Part shown: positions 27,431 through 36,776 of the stretch, in pieces
How positions within the stretch are numbered: the first letter of the stretch is position 1
Layout of the letters: the number at the start of each line of letters is the position of its first letter
Assembly (NCBI RefSeq): GCF_014522265.1
Contig: NZ_CP017024.1
Coordinates: forward strand, 4,598,501 to 4,662,500
Reading direction: 5' to 3'
Source of the DNA: Pseudomonas oryzihabitans
Lineage (GTDB): Bacteria; Pseudomonadota; Gammaproteobacteria; Pseudomonadales; Pseudomonadaceae
DNA length: 64,000 nucleotides
The notes under the pieces: model-generated
What the model saw: the letters and a program-made list of their open reading frames with translations, nothing else
Told to the model about the DNA's origin: nothing
The model's database searches: none
Translations under genes and position numbers: made by a program

Positions 27431-28393
27431 ATGGCCCTAGCCGTGCGCTTCTTCGATCAGCAACCGGTGAGCGTCGCCGACAGCTCGCTGCGGGACGATG
27501 TGCTCCAGGGCTTTGCCCAGACCCCGAAGGCGTTGTCGCCGAAATATTTCTACGATCAGCGCGGCTCCGAGCTGTTCGAGGCTATCACCCGGCAGCCCGA
27601 GTACTATCCCACCCGCACCGAAGAGGCCATCCTGGCCAAGGCGGCCGGTGAGATCGCGCACCTGGCCGGGCGCGACGCCGCTCTGGTGGAACTGGGCAGC
27701 GGGGCCAGTCGCAAGGTGCGTCTGCTGTTGGAAGCCATGCACCCGGCCGGCTACCTGGGCATCGATATCTCTCGGGACTTCCTGCTCAGCAGCACCCAGC
27801 GCCTGGCGGCCGATTATCCCTGGCTGGACGTCAGCGCCGCCTGCGCCGACTTCAGTCGACCCATGACCCTGCCCGACAGTCTCGACGGCCTGCGCCCCAT
27901 CGCCTTCTTTCCGGGTTCGAGCATCGGCAACTTCACCCCGGAAGAAGCCGGCGTCTTCCTGCGCAACCTGCACCGGATGCTGCCGGCCACCGGGGGCCTG
28001 CTGATCGGGGTGGACCTGATCAAGGACCGGGCGCGGCTGGATGCGGCCTACAACGACGCCGCCGGGGTGACCGCCGATTTCAATCTCAACCTGCTGGAAC
28101 GCATCCGCCGCGAGCTGGACACCGATCTCGATCCGCAGCGCTTCCGGCACCTGGCCTTCTTCAACAAAGAACAGGCGCGCATCGAGATGCACCTGGTCAG
28201 CACCCGCGACCAGACCGTACGTCTCGAAGGTCGCCGCTTCGCCTTCCGTGAAGGCGAACGTCTGCATACCGAGAATTCCTACAAGTACAGCCTGGAGAGT
28301 TTTCGTGCGCTGGCCGAAGACGCCGGTTTCAGACAGGTGCGGGTGTGGACCGACCCCCAGGCGCTGTTCGCCGTCTTCTACTTCGCGGCCTGA
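27431..28393 (+). CDS. egtD: L-histidine N(alpha)-methyltransferase EgtD
   Basis: A 320-residue SAM-dependent enzyme that methylates histidine three times to hercynine, the first step of ergothioneine synthesis. The N-terminus has the family pattern LSPKYFYDQRGSELFEAITRQPEYYPTRTE (core SPKYFYDQRGSELFE near residues 36-50). SAM binding is shown by LVELGSGASRKV (near residues 85-96). It lies three bases after egtB and is clearly in the same operon. Ergothioneine protects against oxidants, and this pair makes the organism a likely producer. Confidence 0.93.
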   Translation: MALAVRFFDQQPVSVADSSLRDDVLQGFAQTPKALSPKYFYDQRGSELFEAITRQPEYYPTRTEEAILAKAAGEIAHLAGRDAALVELGSGASRKVRLLLEAMHPAGYLGIDISRDFLLSSTQRLAADYPWLDVSAACADFSRPMTLPDSLDGLRPIAFFPGSSIGNFTPEEAGVFLRNLHRMLPATGGLLIGVDLIKDRARLDAAYNDAAGVTADFNLNLLERIRRELDTDLDPQRFRHLAFFNKEQARIEMHLVSTRDQTVRLEGRRFAFREGERLHTENSYKYSLESFRALAEDAGFRQVRVWTDPQALFAVFYFAA

Positions 28394-28470
28394 GCCTTTC
28401 GACAGATAAATGACGACTGACAGAGTGTGAGGCGAGTGGTGAGGGAACTCTCGACCCGATCACGCTCTAA

Positions 28471-28485
28471 GTAGCAATCTGCTAC
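28471..28485. repeat. Perfect hairpin GTAGCA-ATC-TGCTAC
   Basis: A 6-bp perfect inverted repeat with a three-base loop lies about 80 nt after egtD and 23 nt before the phosphodiesterase ATG. It may be an operator or a small leader structure of the downstream gene. The sequence is not followed by a T tract, so a terminator role is doubtful. Confidence 0.35.
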
Positions 28486-28507
28486 TACAGCGCACCGAGA
28501 CGTTGCT

Positions 28508-30340
28508 ATGGAGCCTGCTCCACTCACTGCGGCCAATGAACGCCAGCGTCTTGCACTGCTGCGCGATCTCGCCTTGATCGACCGTCCCTCCGACCGTGCC
28601 TTCCAGGATCTCACCGAGCTCTGCGCGCGGCTGTTCGATGTCCCCTACGCCATGATCTGCTTTCTAGACGGCCAGCAGGTTCATTGTCGAGCCACCGTGG
28701 GCTGCGCGCCCCTGACCGTGCCGCGCACCCAGTCGTTCTGCCAGCACCTGCAGGAAACCAGCCTGCCGCTGCAGGTGGAAGACGCGCGCAACGACGCCCG
28801 CTTCGCCGACCTCCAGGTGGTCACCAGCGCGCCCCATATCCGCTATTACCTGGGCGCACCGCTGCGCACGACCGAAGGGCTGATGCTCGGCAGCCTCTGC
28901 CTGTTCGATTCGGCACCCCGTGCCGCCCTGCCCCAGGATCGGCTGATCGCGCTGCAGCAACTGGCGGCCCTTGCCAGCCAGCACATCGAACTGCTGCGCA
29001 CCGAAGCCTTCTGGGACCCGGTCACCCAGTTGCCGAATGGCCAGCGCTTCATCGAGGATGCCGAAGCCCTGACCCGTTCCGGCACCCGCGTGGTGGCCGT
29101 GGCGGCCGATCTGTTCGCCCAGAGCTATCTCAACGATTTCATCAAGGCCATGGGCCAGGCCCACTTCGATGGCCTGCAGCGCGCCATCAAGCAGCACCTG
29201 CGCCGTCTGCTGCCGGTCGAGCTACCCCTGTATCGCCTGGGGCCGGCCCGCTTCGGCTTTCTGCTGCACGACGCCGACGAGACCGCGCAACAGGCGCTGC
29301 TCGAACGCCTGCAGGAGGAATTGACCGGGGTGCTCGACTACAACGGCATTCCCATCCAGACCCGCCTGGGCCTGGGAATCATGTCCCTGACCGACGATCA
29401 CCCCACCGACTGGCTGCGCGCCCTGATCGCCACCGCCGACGATGCCCGCGCCGAGATGCGCGGCTGCCGGCATTTCGATCCGCAGCACGATGCCGCCTAC
29501 CGCCGCGCCTTCGCCCTGCTCAGCGCCCTGCCCCAGGCGCTGCGCGCCGAGGATCAGCTGAGCCTGGTCTACCAGCCGCGCATCGATCTGGCCACCGGTC
29601 GCTGCCACAGCGTCGAGGCGCTGCTGCGCTGGCAACATCCGCACCTGGGGTCGGTCAGTCCGGCGGAATTCATTCCACTGGCAGAAAAGACCGCGCTGAT
29701 CACCGCCCTGAGTCGCTGGGTGATGCAGCAGGCCATCAGCCAGGCCTATACCTGGCAGCGGGAAGGTCGGAGTCTGGGCGTGGCGATCAACATCTCCGCC
29801 CATGACCTGAACGATCCGGACTTCACCGAGCAGACCACCGAGTTGCTGCAGCGCTATCCGGTCAATCCCAGGCGCCTGGAACTGGAGGTCACCGAGAATG
29901 CCCTGCTGGGTGACGTGGCGCTGATCCATCGCCAGCTGGCCGCCCTGCGCGAGCTGGGCATCGGCATCGCCATCGACGACTTCGGTACCGGCTACAACAA
30001 CCTCTCGCACCTGCGCGAGTTGCCGGCCGACACCATCAAGATCGATCGCAGCTTCGTGCGCGAACTGACCCATCGCACCAAGGACCGGCTGATCGTCAGT
30101 TCGCTGATCGAACTGTCCCACCAGCTGGGCTTTCGCATCACCGCCGAAGGCATCGAGACCGCCGAGGCCCTGGCCAGCCTGCTGGCCATGGGCTGCGACG
30201 AAGGCCAGGGCTTCTGGATCGGCAAGCCCATGCCCGAACCGGAGTTGCAGGCCTGGCTGCTGATCCAGCAACCGGATCTGCAACGCTCGACCCGTCGCGC
30301 ACCGGTCTTCCAGCTGTTCGACAACACCGCCAAGCACTGA
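28508..30340 (+). CDS. GAF-EAL cyclic di-GMP phosphodiesterase with degenerate GGDEF domain
   Basis: A 610-residue soluble protein. Residues about 15-165 form a GAF sensor domain, about 170-325 a GGDEF-like domain whose active site reads GPARF in place of GG(D/E)EF, and about 340-590 an EAL domain. The EAL domain keeps the catalytic set: VEALLRW, NISA, EVTENALL, IDDFGTGYNNLSHL, IKIDRSF and AEGIE. It therefore should hydrolyse c-di-GMP, with GAF and the degenerate GGDEF as regulatory parts. It is a natural opponent of WspR and of the GGDEF protein near 60.2-61.1 kb. No membrane helix is seen. Confidence 0.88.
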   Translation: MEPAPLTAANERQRLALLRDLALIDRPSDRAFQDLTELCARLFDVPYAMICFLDGQQVHCRATVGCAPLTVPRTQSFCQHLQETSLPLQVEDARNDARFADLQVVTSAPHIRYYLGAPLRTTEGLMLGSLCLFDSAPRAALPQDRLIALQQLAALASQHIELLRTEAFWDPVTQLPNGQRFIEDAEALTRSGTRVVAVAADLFAQSYLNDFIKAMGQAHFDGLQRAIKQHLRRLLPVELPLYRLGPARFGFLLHDADETAQQALLERLQEELTGVLDYNGIPIQTRLGLGIMSLTDDHPTDWLRALIATADDARAEMRGCRHFDPQHDAAYRRAFALLSALPQALRAEDQLSLVYQPRIDLATGRCHSVEALLRWQHPHLGSVSPAEFIPLAEKTALITALSRWVMQQAISQAYTWQREGRSLGVAINISAHDLNDPDFTEQTTELLQRYPVNPRRLELEVTENALLGDVALIHRQLAALRELGIGIAIDDFGTGYNNLSHLRELPADTIKIDRSFVRELTHRTKDRLIVSSLIELSHQLGFRITAEGIETAEALASLLAMGCDEGQGFWIGKPMPEPELQAWLLIQQPDLQRSTRRAPVFQLFDNTAKH

Positions 30341-30350
30341 GCCCGCCCTG

Positions 30351-30369
30351 CCCGCGGTCTCACCGCGGG
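30351..30369. terminator. Hairpin between convergent phosphodiesterase and DEAD-box genes
   Basis: CCCGCGGT and ACCGCGGG form a perfect 8-bp stem with a three-base loop in the short space between two convergent genes. It could serve as a shared bidirectional end of transcription. No T tract is visible. Confidence 0.5.
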
Positions 30370-30394
30370 GTGGCGCCTCAGGCCTGGCGCGGGA

Positions 30395-31714
30395 TCACTC
30401 CTGGGTGCGCTTGCGCGGCGGCGCGAAGCCGTCGGCCGAAGTCGGCACCAGGGCGCCGGGGCGGCGCTCGGACTTGGGTTTGGCCTTGGTCTTGGCCTTG
30501 CCGTCCTTCTTGCCCTCGGTCTTTTTCTTCTTCACGCCGGCAGCCTTGCCCGACGCCTTGAGCTTTTTCGGGCCGTTATAGCTGGCCTTGAGACCCGGCA
30601 GGTGACGGCGCTCGAATCTCAGCTTGAGATAGCGCTCGATGCTGGACATCAGATTCCAGTCGCCATGGGTGACGAAGGAGATCGCCAGGCCGGCCTCGCC
30701 GGCGCGCCCGGTGCGGCCGATGCGGTGGACGTATTCGTCGCCACTGCGCGGCAGGTCGTAGTTGATCACCAGGTCGAGGCCTTCGACGTCCAGGCCACGG
30801 GCAGCCACGTCGGTGGCGATCAGCACCTTGACCGCGCCGCTCTGCAGCCGCTCCACGGCCAACTTGCGGTCCTTGGTGTCCTTGTCGCCGTGCAGCACGA
30901 AGACCTTGAGCCCCTCGGCCACCAGGCGGCCGGTGAGGCGATCGGCCTGCACCTTGGTGTTGGTGAAGACGATGGCCTTGCGATAGGTCTCGTTGGCCAG
31001 CAGCCACTGCAGCAGGCGTTCCTTGTGCGGGGGCTCGTCGGCCAGGATCACCTGCTGCACCACGGCTTCGTTCAGTTCGCCGGTGCGGTCCAGCATGAGA
31101 TTCTGCGGCTCGCGCAGGACCTGCTCGACCACCTGACGCAGGCTGTTGCCACCGCTGGTCGCGGAGAACAGCAGGGTCTGGCGACCCTCCCGCTCGCAGC
31201 TCGCGGCGATCTGCAGCACGTCCTCGGAAAAGCCCATGTCGAGCATGCGGTCGGCTTCGTCGAGCACCAGCATCTCGATGTCTTTCAGGTTCACGTTGCC
31301 GGCGTTACGCTGCTCCAGCAGGCGACCGGGGGTGGCCACCAGGATCTCCGGATTCTTGCGCAGGCCGGCGGCCTGGACCCGGAAGTCCTCGCCGCCGATC
31401 ACCAGGCCGGCCTTGAGAAAGGTGAACTGGCCGAAGCGTTCGATTTCCTTGGCGGTCTGCTGGGCCAGCTCGCGGGTCGGCAGCAGGATCAGCGCGCGGG
31501 CGCCGGAACGCGGCTTGGGGTCCTTGAGCAGGCGATCCAGCAGCGGCAGCAGGAAGGCGGCGGTCTTGCCGCTGCCGGTGCGGGCGGTGACGCGCAGGTC
31601 ATGACCTGCCAGGGCCGGGCCCACGGCAGCGGCCTGGACCGGAGTGGGCGTCTTGAAGCCCAGGGTATCGAGGGCCTTGAGCAGGCGCTCGTGCAGAGCG
31701 AGTTCGGTAAACAC
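30395..31714 (-). CDS. DEAD-box ATP-dependent RNA helicase with basic C-terminal tail
   Basis: A 439-residue protein with all superfamily-2 motifs: Q motif GFKTPTPVQ, ARTGSGKT, PTRELAQQ, DEADRMLDMGF, FSATSGG and HRIGRTGRAG. The last ~70 residues are very rich in Lys and should bind RNA. The layout resembles SrmB-type helicases that help ribosome assembly, but I do not give a symbol. The start is taken as GTG at 31714 (MFTELALHERLLKAL), preceded by an AGGT sequence, because upstream residues look non-coding. It lies 50 nt downstream of prmB on the same strand. Confidence 0.9.
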   Translation of the reverse strand: MFTELALHERLLKALDTLGFKTPTPVQAAAVGPALAGHDLRVTARTGSGKTAAFLLPLLDRLLKDPKPRSGARALILLPTRELAQQTAKEIERFGQFTFLKAGLVIGGEDFRVQAAGLRKNPEILVATPGRLLEQRNAGNVNLKDIEMLVLDEADRMLDMGFSEDVLQIAASCEREGRQTLLFSATSGGNSLRQVVEQVLREPQNLMLDRTGELNEAVVQQVILADEPPHKERLLQWLLANETYRKAIVFTNTKVQADRLTGRLVAEGLKVFVLHGDKDTKDRKLAVERLQSGAVKVLIATDVAARGLDVEGLDLVINYDLPRSGDEYVHRIGRTGRAGEAGLAISFVTHGDWNLMSSIERYLKLRFERRHLPGLKASYNGPKKLKASGKAAGVKKKKTEGKKDGKAKTKAKPKSERRPGALVPTSADGFAPPRKRTQE

Positions 31715-31764
31715 GGGTAGACCTCGGTAAAGAAAGGGCGGCCGCCGCGGGCGACCGCGGGTGA

Positions 31765-32679
31765 TCAGGGGACCAGACGGCTGCGGAACAGCGCCTGGTG
31801 CTCGCGGCACTGGGCGGCGGCCAGCAGGAAGACGCCATGGCCGCCGCGCTCGAATTCGAGCCAGGTGAAATCGACTTCCGGATAGAGCGCCTCGACGTGG
31901 ACCTGGCTGTTGCCCACCTCCACGACGAGGATGCCCTGCTCGGTGAGGTGATCGGCGGCCTCGGCCAGCATCCGCCGCACCAGGTCCAGGCCGTCGTCGC
32001 CACAGGCCAGGCCCAGGGCCGGTTCGTGCTGGTATTCGGCCGGCATGTCGGCGAAGTCCTCGGCATCCACATAGGGCGGATTGCTGACGATCAGGTCGAA
32101 ACGCTGCCCTGGCAGTCCGGTGAAGCCGTCGCCCTGGACGGTATAGACGCGATCCTCCAGGTCGTGGCGCTCGATGTTCTGCCAGGCCACTTCGAGGGCG
32201 TCGTAGGACAGATCGCCCAGGGCCACCTCGGCCTCGGGGAAGGCATAGGCGCAGGCGATGCCGATGCAGCCCGAGCCGGTACAGAGATCGAGGATGCGCG
32301 CCGGCGCGGCCGGCAGCCAGGGCGCGAATTGCGCGTCGATCAGCTCGCCGATGGGCGAGCGCGGCACCAGCACCCGCTCGTCGACGGTGAACGGCAGGCC
32401 GCAGAACCAGGCTTCGCCGAGCAGATAGGCGGTCGGCACACGCTCCTGGATGCGCTTGTGCAGGAGCACCCCGAGTGCGTAGCGCTCGTCGTCTTCCAGG
32501 GCGCAGTCCAGGTAGCGATCGGCGGTGTCCCAGGGCAGGTGCACGGCGCCCAGCACCAGGGCGCGGGCCTCGTCCCAGGCGTTGTCGTGGCCATGGCCGA
32601 AGAACAGCTCTTCGGCATGGAAGCGGCTGACGGCCCAGCGGATGTGGTCGCGCAAGGTGCGCAGGCGGGATTCGCTCAT
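31765..32679 (-). CDS. prmB: 50S ribosomal protein L3 N5-glutamine methyltransferase
   Basis: A 304-residue SAM-dependent methyltransferase of the HemK/PrmB family. An N-terminal helical domain ends in the substrate-facing [10 protein letters not shown], followed by the SAM loop [13 protein letters not shown] and the catalytic SNPPYVD. The RSPIGELI sequence is typical of PrmB, unlike PrmC. It methylates a glutamine of L3 during ribosome assembly. The start is ATG 32679 ([13 protein letters not shown]). It is next to a ribosome-type helicase gene on the same strand and divergent from the TPP enzyme gene. Confidence 0.93.
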   Translation of the reverse strand: MSESRLRTLRDHIRWAVSRFHAEELFFGHGHDNAWDEARALVLGAVHLPWDTADRYLDCALEDDERYALGVLLHKRIQERVPTAYLLGEAWFCGLPFTVDERVLVPRSPIGELIDAQFAPWLPAAPARILDLCTGSGCIGIACAYAFPEAEVALGDLSYDALEVAWQNIERHDLEDRVYTVQGDGFTGLPGQRFDLIVSNPPYVDAEDFADMPAEYQHEPALGLACGDDGLDLVRRMLAEAADHLTEQGILVVEVGNSQVHVEALYPEVDFTWLEFERGGHGVFLLAAAQCREHQALFRSRLVP

Positions 32680-32790
32680 GAAAGGCTCCGGATGATCAGC
32701 CGCGCATTCTAACCCGCGCCCGGTCCGGCTGCAGGAACTTAACGTCCGGGCCCTTCTTCCTAAGCCTAGACCTTCAACGAGGAGAACGTC

Positions 32791-34557
32791 ATGAGCAAGA
32801 CCGTAGCCGATCATCTCTGGGAGCGCCTCGGCCAGTGGCACGTCGAGCGCATCTTCGGTTACCCCGGCGATGGCATCAACGGCATCATGGGCGCCATGGG
32901 TCGGGTAGCCGACCAGTTCGACTATGTGCGGGTGCGCCACGAGGAGATGGCCGCCTTCATGGCCTGCGCCCATGCCAAGTTCACCGGCGAGGTGGGCGTC
33001 TGCCTGGCCACCTCCGGGCCCGGGGCCATCCATCTGCTCAACGGCCTGTACGACGCCAAGATGGACCATATGCCGGTAGTGGCCCTGGTGGGCCAGCAGG
33101 CCGCCTCTTCACTGGGCAGCGACTATCAGCAGGAAGTCGACCTGCACACCCTGTTCAAGGACGTCTCCGCCTATGTGGAGACGGTGGTGCATCCGGCGCA
33201 GCTGCGCCATGTCATCGACCGCGCCTTCCGCGTGGCCATCGCCGAGCGCCAGGTGGCGACGGTGATCATCCCCAACGACATCCAGCAGCTGCCGGCGGTG
33301 GAAAGTCCGCCGCACCAGCACGCCAATGTCCTTTCCGGTGCCGGTGCCATCCCGCCGCGACCCTATGCCCAGGAAGACGACCTGCAGGCTGCGGCAGACA
33401 TCCTCAATGCCGGCAAGAAGGTTGCCCTGCTGGTGGGCGCCGGCGCCCTGCAGGCGCGCAGCGAGGTGATGGCGGTGGCCGAGAAGCTCAGCGCCGGGGT
33501 GGCCAAGGCGCTGCTGGGCAAGGGCGTACTCTCCGACGAACTGCCCTATGTCACCGGCGCCATCGGCCTGCTCGGCACCGAGGCCAGCGATCTGCTGATG
33601 AAGGAATGCGACACCCTGCTGATCGTCGGCTCGACCTTCCCCTATACCGAATTCCTGCCTCAGGAAGGCCAGGCGCGAGCGGTGCAGATCGACCTGCATG
33701 CGCGCAACATCAGCATGAGATATCCCATCGAGCAGCCGTTGCTGGGCGATGCCGCCGAGACCCTGAGACGCCTGCTGCCACTGCTGGAGAGCAAACCCCA
33801 CGATAAATGGCGCGCGCGCATCGAAAAGAGCGTGGCCGCTTCCTGGCACTCCATCGAGCAGCGCGCCCTGGCGCCCGCCGAGCCGATCAATCCGCAGCGG
33901 GTGTTCCACGAACTTTCCAGCCAGCTGCCGCAGGATGCCATCCTCTGCGGCGACAGCGGCTCCCACACCAACTGGTATGCCCGCGACATCCGCATGCGCG
34001 GGCAGATGCTGGGGTCGCTGTCGGGCAAGCTGGCGACCATGGGCTGCGGCATTCCCTATGCCATCGCGGCCAAGTTCGCTCATCCGGATCGTCCGGTGAT
34101 CGCCCTGGTGGGCGATGGCGCCATGCAGATGAACGGCAACGCCGAACTGGTCACCCTGCAGCAGTACTGGAAGAGATTCAGCAATCCGACCTTCATCGTC
34201 ATGGTGCTCAACAACGGCGATCTCAATCAGGTGACCTGGGAGCAGCGTGCCCTGGCTGGAGACCCCAAGTTCGCCCCGGCCCAGGATGTACTCGACTTCC
34301 CCTATGCCCGCTATGGCGAATTGCTCGGCTTCAAGGGTCTGCGCATCCATCGCCCGGACGAGGTGGCCGATGCCTGGCAGCAGGCCTTCGAGGCGGATCG
34401 CCCGGTGGTGCTGGAATTCGTCACCGACCCCAGTGTGCCGCCGCTGCCGCCGCATATCAGCTTCGAGCAGGCCAGGGCCTTCCTCGGCGCTATCGCCAGT
34501 GGCGATCCGAATCGCTGGGACATGCTCAAGCAGGGAGCCCGGCAGCTGCTGCGCTAG
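32791..34557 (+). CDS. Thiamine-pyrophosphate-requiring enzyme, pyruvate-oxidase-like
   Basis: A 588-residue enzyme of the acetolactate synthase/pyruvate oxidase superfamily. The catalytic glutamate lies in [11 protein letters not shown] (near residues 49-59). The TPP/Mg motif is [15 protein letters not shown] with the second Asn in VLNNGDLNQ. The N-terminal region ([14 protein letters not shown]) and [20 protein letters not shown] resemble PoxB more than acetolactate synthase. The likely reaction is oxidative decarboxylation of pyruvate to acetate, but this is inference. A strong GAGGAG ribosome-binding site lies upstream. A hairpin at 34585-34607 follows. Confidence 0.82.
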   Translation: MSKTVADHLWERLGQWHVERIFGYPGDGINGIMGAMGRVADQFDYVRVRHEEMAAFMACAHAKFTGEVGVCLATSGPGAIHLLNGLYDAKMDHMPVVALVGQQAASSLGSDYQQEVDLHTLFKDVSAYVETVVHPAQLRHVIDRAFRVAIAERQVATVIIPNDIQQLPAVESPPHQHANVLSGAGAIPPRPYAQEDDLQAAADILNAGKKVALLVGAGALQARSEVMAVAEKLSAGVAKALLGKGVLSDELPYVTGAIGLLGTEASDLLMKECDTLLIVGSTFPYTEFLPQEGQARAVQIDLHARNISMRYPIEQPLLGDAAETLRRLLPLLESKPHDKWRARIEKSVAASWHSIEQRALAPAEPINPQRVFHELSSQLPQDAILCGDSGSHTNWYARDIRMRGQMLGSLSGKLATMGCGIPYAIAAKFAHPDRPVIALVGDGAMQMNGNAELVTLQQYWKRFSNPTFIVMVLNNGDLNQVTWEQRALAGDPKFAPAQDVLDFPYARYGELLGFKGLRIHRPDEVADAWQQAFEADRPVVLEFVTDPSVPPLPPHISFEQARAFLGAIASGDPNRWDMLKQGARQLLR

Positions 34558-34584
34558 CCCGCGCCGCTCAGGCTCGCCAAGCAA

Positions 34585-34607
34585 CGCCGAGGCGTATAAC
34601 CTCGGCG
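34585..34607 (+). terminator. Terminator-like hairpin after the TPP enzyme gene
   Basis: CGCCGAGG and CCTCGGCG pair perfectly over 8 bp with a seven-base loop, 28 nt after the stop codon. The downstream sequence is GCCTTACAG, so the T tract is poor. It may also form part of the leader of the next small gene. Confidence 0.5.
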
Positions 34608-34626
34608 GCCTTACAGAGCCTGGGGT

Positions 34627-34950
34627 ATGAGCATGCAGTTGCCCGAGCACGACCGTTTCGATCCACCGCCGCTGCGCCTGCGGCGGCCCTTCCTGACCTC
34701 CCTCGCCGCCGGCCTCGGCACCCTCTCGGTGCTGACCGGCCTGGCCGCGCTGCTGGCGGGCGGTGCGGCCCTGCTGCAGTGGCCGCAGCTGACGGCCTAT
34801 CTGAGCCTGACCCGCGAGACCGCCCAGGGCTGCCTGGGCGGCGGTGCGCTGCTCTTGCTCATGGGGCGCTGGTTGCGTCGCCGCAGCCAGCGGCGCTGGC
34901 GCTATCGCAACGCCTTGAGCCTTTCTCCCGAGCTCAAGCGGCGACGCTAG
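34627..34950 (+). CDS. Small two-helix membrane protein of unknown function
   Basis: A 107-residue protein with a polar start (MSMQLPEHDRFDPPPLRLRRP), two hydrophobic helices (about residues 25-50 and 72-84) and a very basic end (RRRSQRRWRYRN...KRRR). It is not recognised as a known family. The stop at 34948-34950 abuts the stop of the opposite-strand rhomboid gene, with no base between. A second in-frame ATG at 34633 could also be the start. It is probably a real but uncharacterised inner-membrane protein. Confidence 0.6.
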   Translation: MSMQLPEHDRFDPPPLRLRRPFLTSLAAGLGTLSVLTGLAALLAGGAALLQWPQLTAYLSLTRETAQGCLGGGALLLLMGRWLRRRSQRRWRYRNALSLSPELKRRR

Positions 34951-35820
34951 CTAGCGCTGCCGCAGGCGGGCCAGGCCACCGCCCAGCAGTCCGGTGAGGC
35001 AACCCAGCACCAGGCCGCCGACATGGGCGCCATTGGCGATGGAGCCGAAGCCGAGCAGATCGAAGACCCCGGTCAGGCAGATCACCAGCCAGATCAGCAT
35101 CATGGCTACCACGCCACGGGGCATGCGATAGGCCGGATTGGGCGCCAGCCACTGGAACAGCCAGCAATGGCCGAGCAGGCCATAGAGCACGCCGGACAGA
35201 CCGCCGAACAGCGCTGGCCCGGTCCAGGCGTACTGCACCAGGTTGGAGCCGGCGGCGAACACCAGGGTCAGGAGCAGCAGCAGCAGGCCGCCCTGGCGGA
35301 ATTCGATGCGGCGACCCAGCTCCCAGTACCAGAGGGCGTTCATCGCCAGATGCAGCAGGCCGAAGTGCAGGAAGATCGGGGTGACCAGTCGCCACCATTC
35401 GCCGCGGGCCAGGCTGGCGTCGAGATCGAGAAAGGCGATGTGCTCCGCGTCGATCAGGCGGAATTCCTGCAGCGTCAGGTAGTGGATCAACGCCAGGTTG
35501 TCGCCCAGTTCGGTGGCCAGGCCCAGCAGCAGGGTGACGGCGAGAAAGACGGCGCTGACCGGACTGGCCTTGAGTTGCGCCAGCAGCCCGAAGCCCCGCG
35601 GTCCACGCGTCGCCTGGACCTCGCCGCGCGGATCGCCGTCGGGATAGCGTTCATAGAGGCTGCGGGTCTCTTCGATCCGCGCCGGGTCCAGCACCCAGAG
35701 CACCTGGCTGTCGCCCTCTTCCACCACCCGGTGGCGGATCTGCAGGCGCCGCAGCAGGCGCGTGAAGCCCAGCAGGTCACGGCCCAGGGGCACGCGCAGC
35801 ACGGGTTGCGGCTGGTTCAT
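34951..35820 (-). CDS. Rhomboid family intramembrane serine protease (GlpG-like)
   Basis: A 289-residue membrane protein. The first ~100 residues form a soluble GlpG-like domain (LRRLQIRHRVVEEGDSQVLWV). The rest holds about six membrane helices. The catalytic serine is in GGLSGVLYGLLGH (GxSG) and the histidine in NGAHVGGLVLG. It cleaves transmembrane segments in the inner membrane. It starts at an ATG that overlaps the stop of the metallophosphatase gene by 4 nt, so it is the third gene of a nadK-phosphatase-rhomboid operon. Confidence 0.88.
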   Translation of the reverse strand: MNQPQPVLRVPLGRDLLGFTRLLRRLQIRHRVVEEGDSQVLWVLDPARIEETRSLYERYPDGDPRGEVQATRGPRGFGLLAQLKASPVSAVFLAVTLLLGLATELGDNLALIHYLTLQEFRLIDAEHIAFLDLDASLARGEWWRLVTPIFLHFGLLHLAMNALWYWELGRRIEFRQGGLLLLLLTLVFAAGSNLVQYAWTGPALFGGLSGVLYGLLGHCWLFQWLAPNPAYRMPRGVVAMMLIWLVICLTGVFDLLGFGSIANGAHVGGLVLGCLTGLLGGGLARLRQR

Positions 35821-36776
35821 CGCCCCTCCTCGCGCTGCACGTCGATCCAGACAAACTTGGCCGGGTCGATCTGGCGTTCGTCGTCGAGGCGGTAGGCCAC
35901 CAGCTTGCCGTACTTGACCGCACTGTAGTCCAGGCAGGCGAGGTTCGGCCGCAGGGGTTCGGGATGGCCATCGCGCCAGTAGTGACCGACGAACAGCATC
36001 GGCTCATCCTCGCCATAGCAGAGCAGCCCGGCCTTTTCCTCGTCGCTCAGGCGTTCACAGGCGATTTCCGCCGGCAAGGCATCGGGCTGGAAGACCACGT
36101 CGCCATAGGTCTGGGGATCGCTTTCCCAGAACTTGGTGCGAAAGCGCGCCCGCACATAGCCATCGCTGCCGGTGAGGCGCAGGCCATGGGGCAAGGGCAG
36201 CGACACCCCGTTGAGCAGGCGCGAGGCTACCCGACTGGCCAGGCTGCCGCCGACGATGGACTGGCGCACGAAGTCCTCGTCGATGCAGGCATCCGGATAG
36301 TGGTGGAGGAATTCGTCGATCAGCCGCTGATCCCAGCAGGCATGGACGATGCGGAAGTGCCCGAAGTCCTTGCACAGTGGCAGCCGGTAGAGCCAGCGCA
36401 GGTGATCCTGCCACTCGCCGGGATGGTCGGCGAAGGCCGCCAGGGTCTCCTGGATCAGCTGGCGATGGCGCGGCGTGTGTTCGCGTACCCAGGTCTGGCC
36501 GGTGCCGGGCAGCGCCGGGGTGTGCCAGGCCAGGGCATTGAGTTCGTGATTGCCAAGGATGCAGTGGGCATGGCCGCCTTCGACCATGGCCCGCACCCGG
36601 CGCAGGGAGCCGCGGATGCGCGGGCCGCGATCGACCAGGTCACCGAGAAAGATCGCCTGGCGCTCGGGGTGCTGCCAGACGCCGTCCACCTGCTGATAAT
36701 CGAGACGCTCCAGCAGCAGGTCCAGGGTATGGGCGCAGCCGTGGAGATCGCCGATCAGATCGTAGCCCAGGGGCAT
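35817..36776 (-). CDS. Metallophosphoesterase, ApaH/PPP-type
   Basis: A 319-residue calcineurin-like phosphatase. The metal motifs are GDLHG (residues 9-13), FLGDLVDRG (about 43-51) and LGNHE (about 75-79), with later His residues in VHACWD and VGHYW. PPP-type bacterial members act on phosphoproteins or on dinucleoside polyphosphates. The specificity cannot be read from the sequence. The ATG overlaps the nadK stop (ATGA) and its own stop overlaps the rhomboid start, which shows tight coupling in one operon. Confidence 0.85.
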   Translation of the reverse strand: MPLGYDLIGDLHGCAHTLDLLLERLDYQQVDGVWQHPERQAIFLGDLVDRGPRIRGSLRRVRAMVEGGHAHCILGNHELNALAWHTPALPGTGQTWVREHTPRHRQLIQETLAAFADHPGEWQDHLRWLYRLPLCKDFGHFRIVHACWDQRLIDEFLHHYPDACIDEDFVRQSIVGGSLASRVASRLLNGVSLPLPHGLRLTGSDGYVRARFRTKFWESDPQTYGDVVFQPDALPAEIACERLSDEEKAGLLCYGEDEPMLFVGHYWRDGHPEPLRPNLACLDYSAVKYGKLVAYRLDDERQIDPAKFVWIDVQREEGR

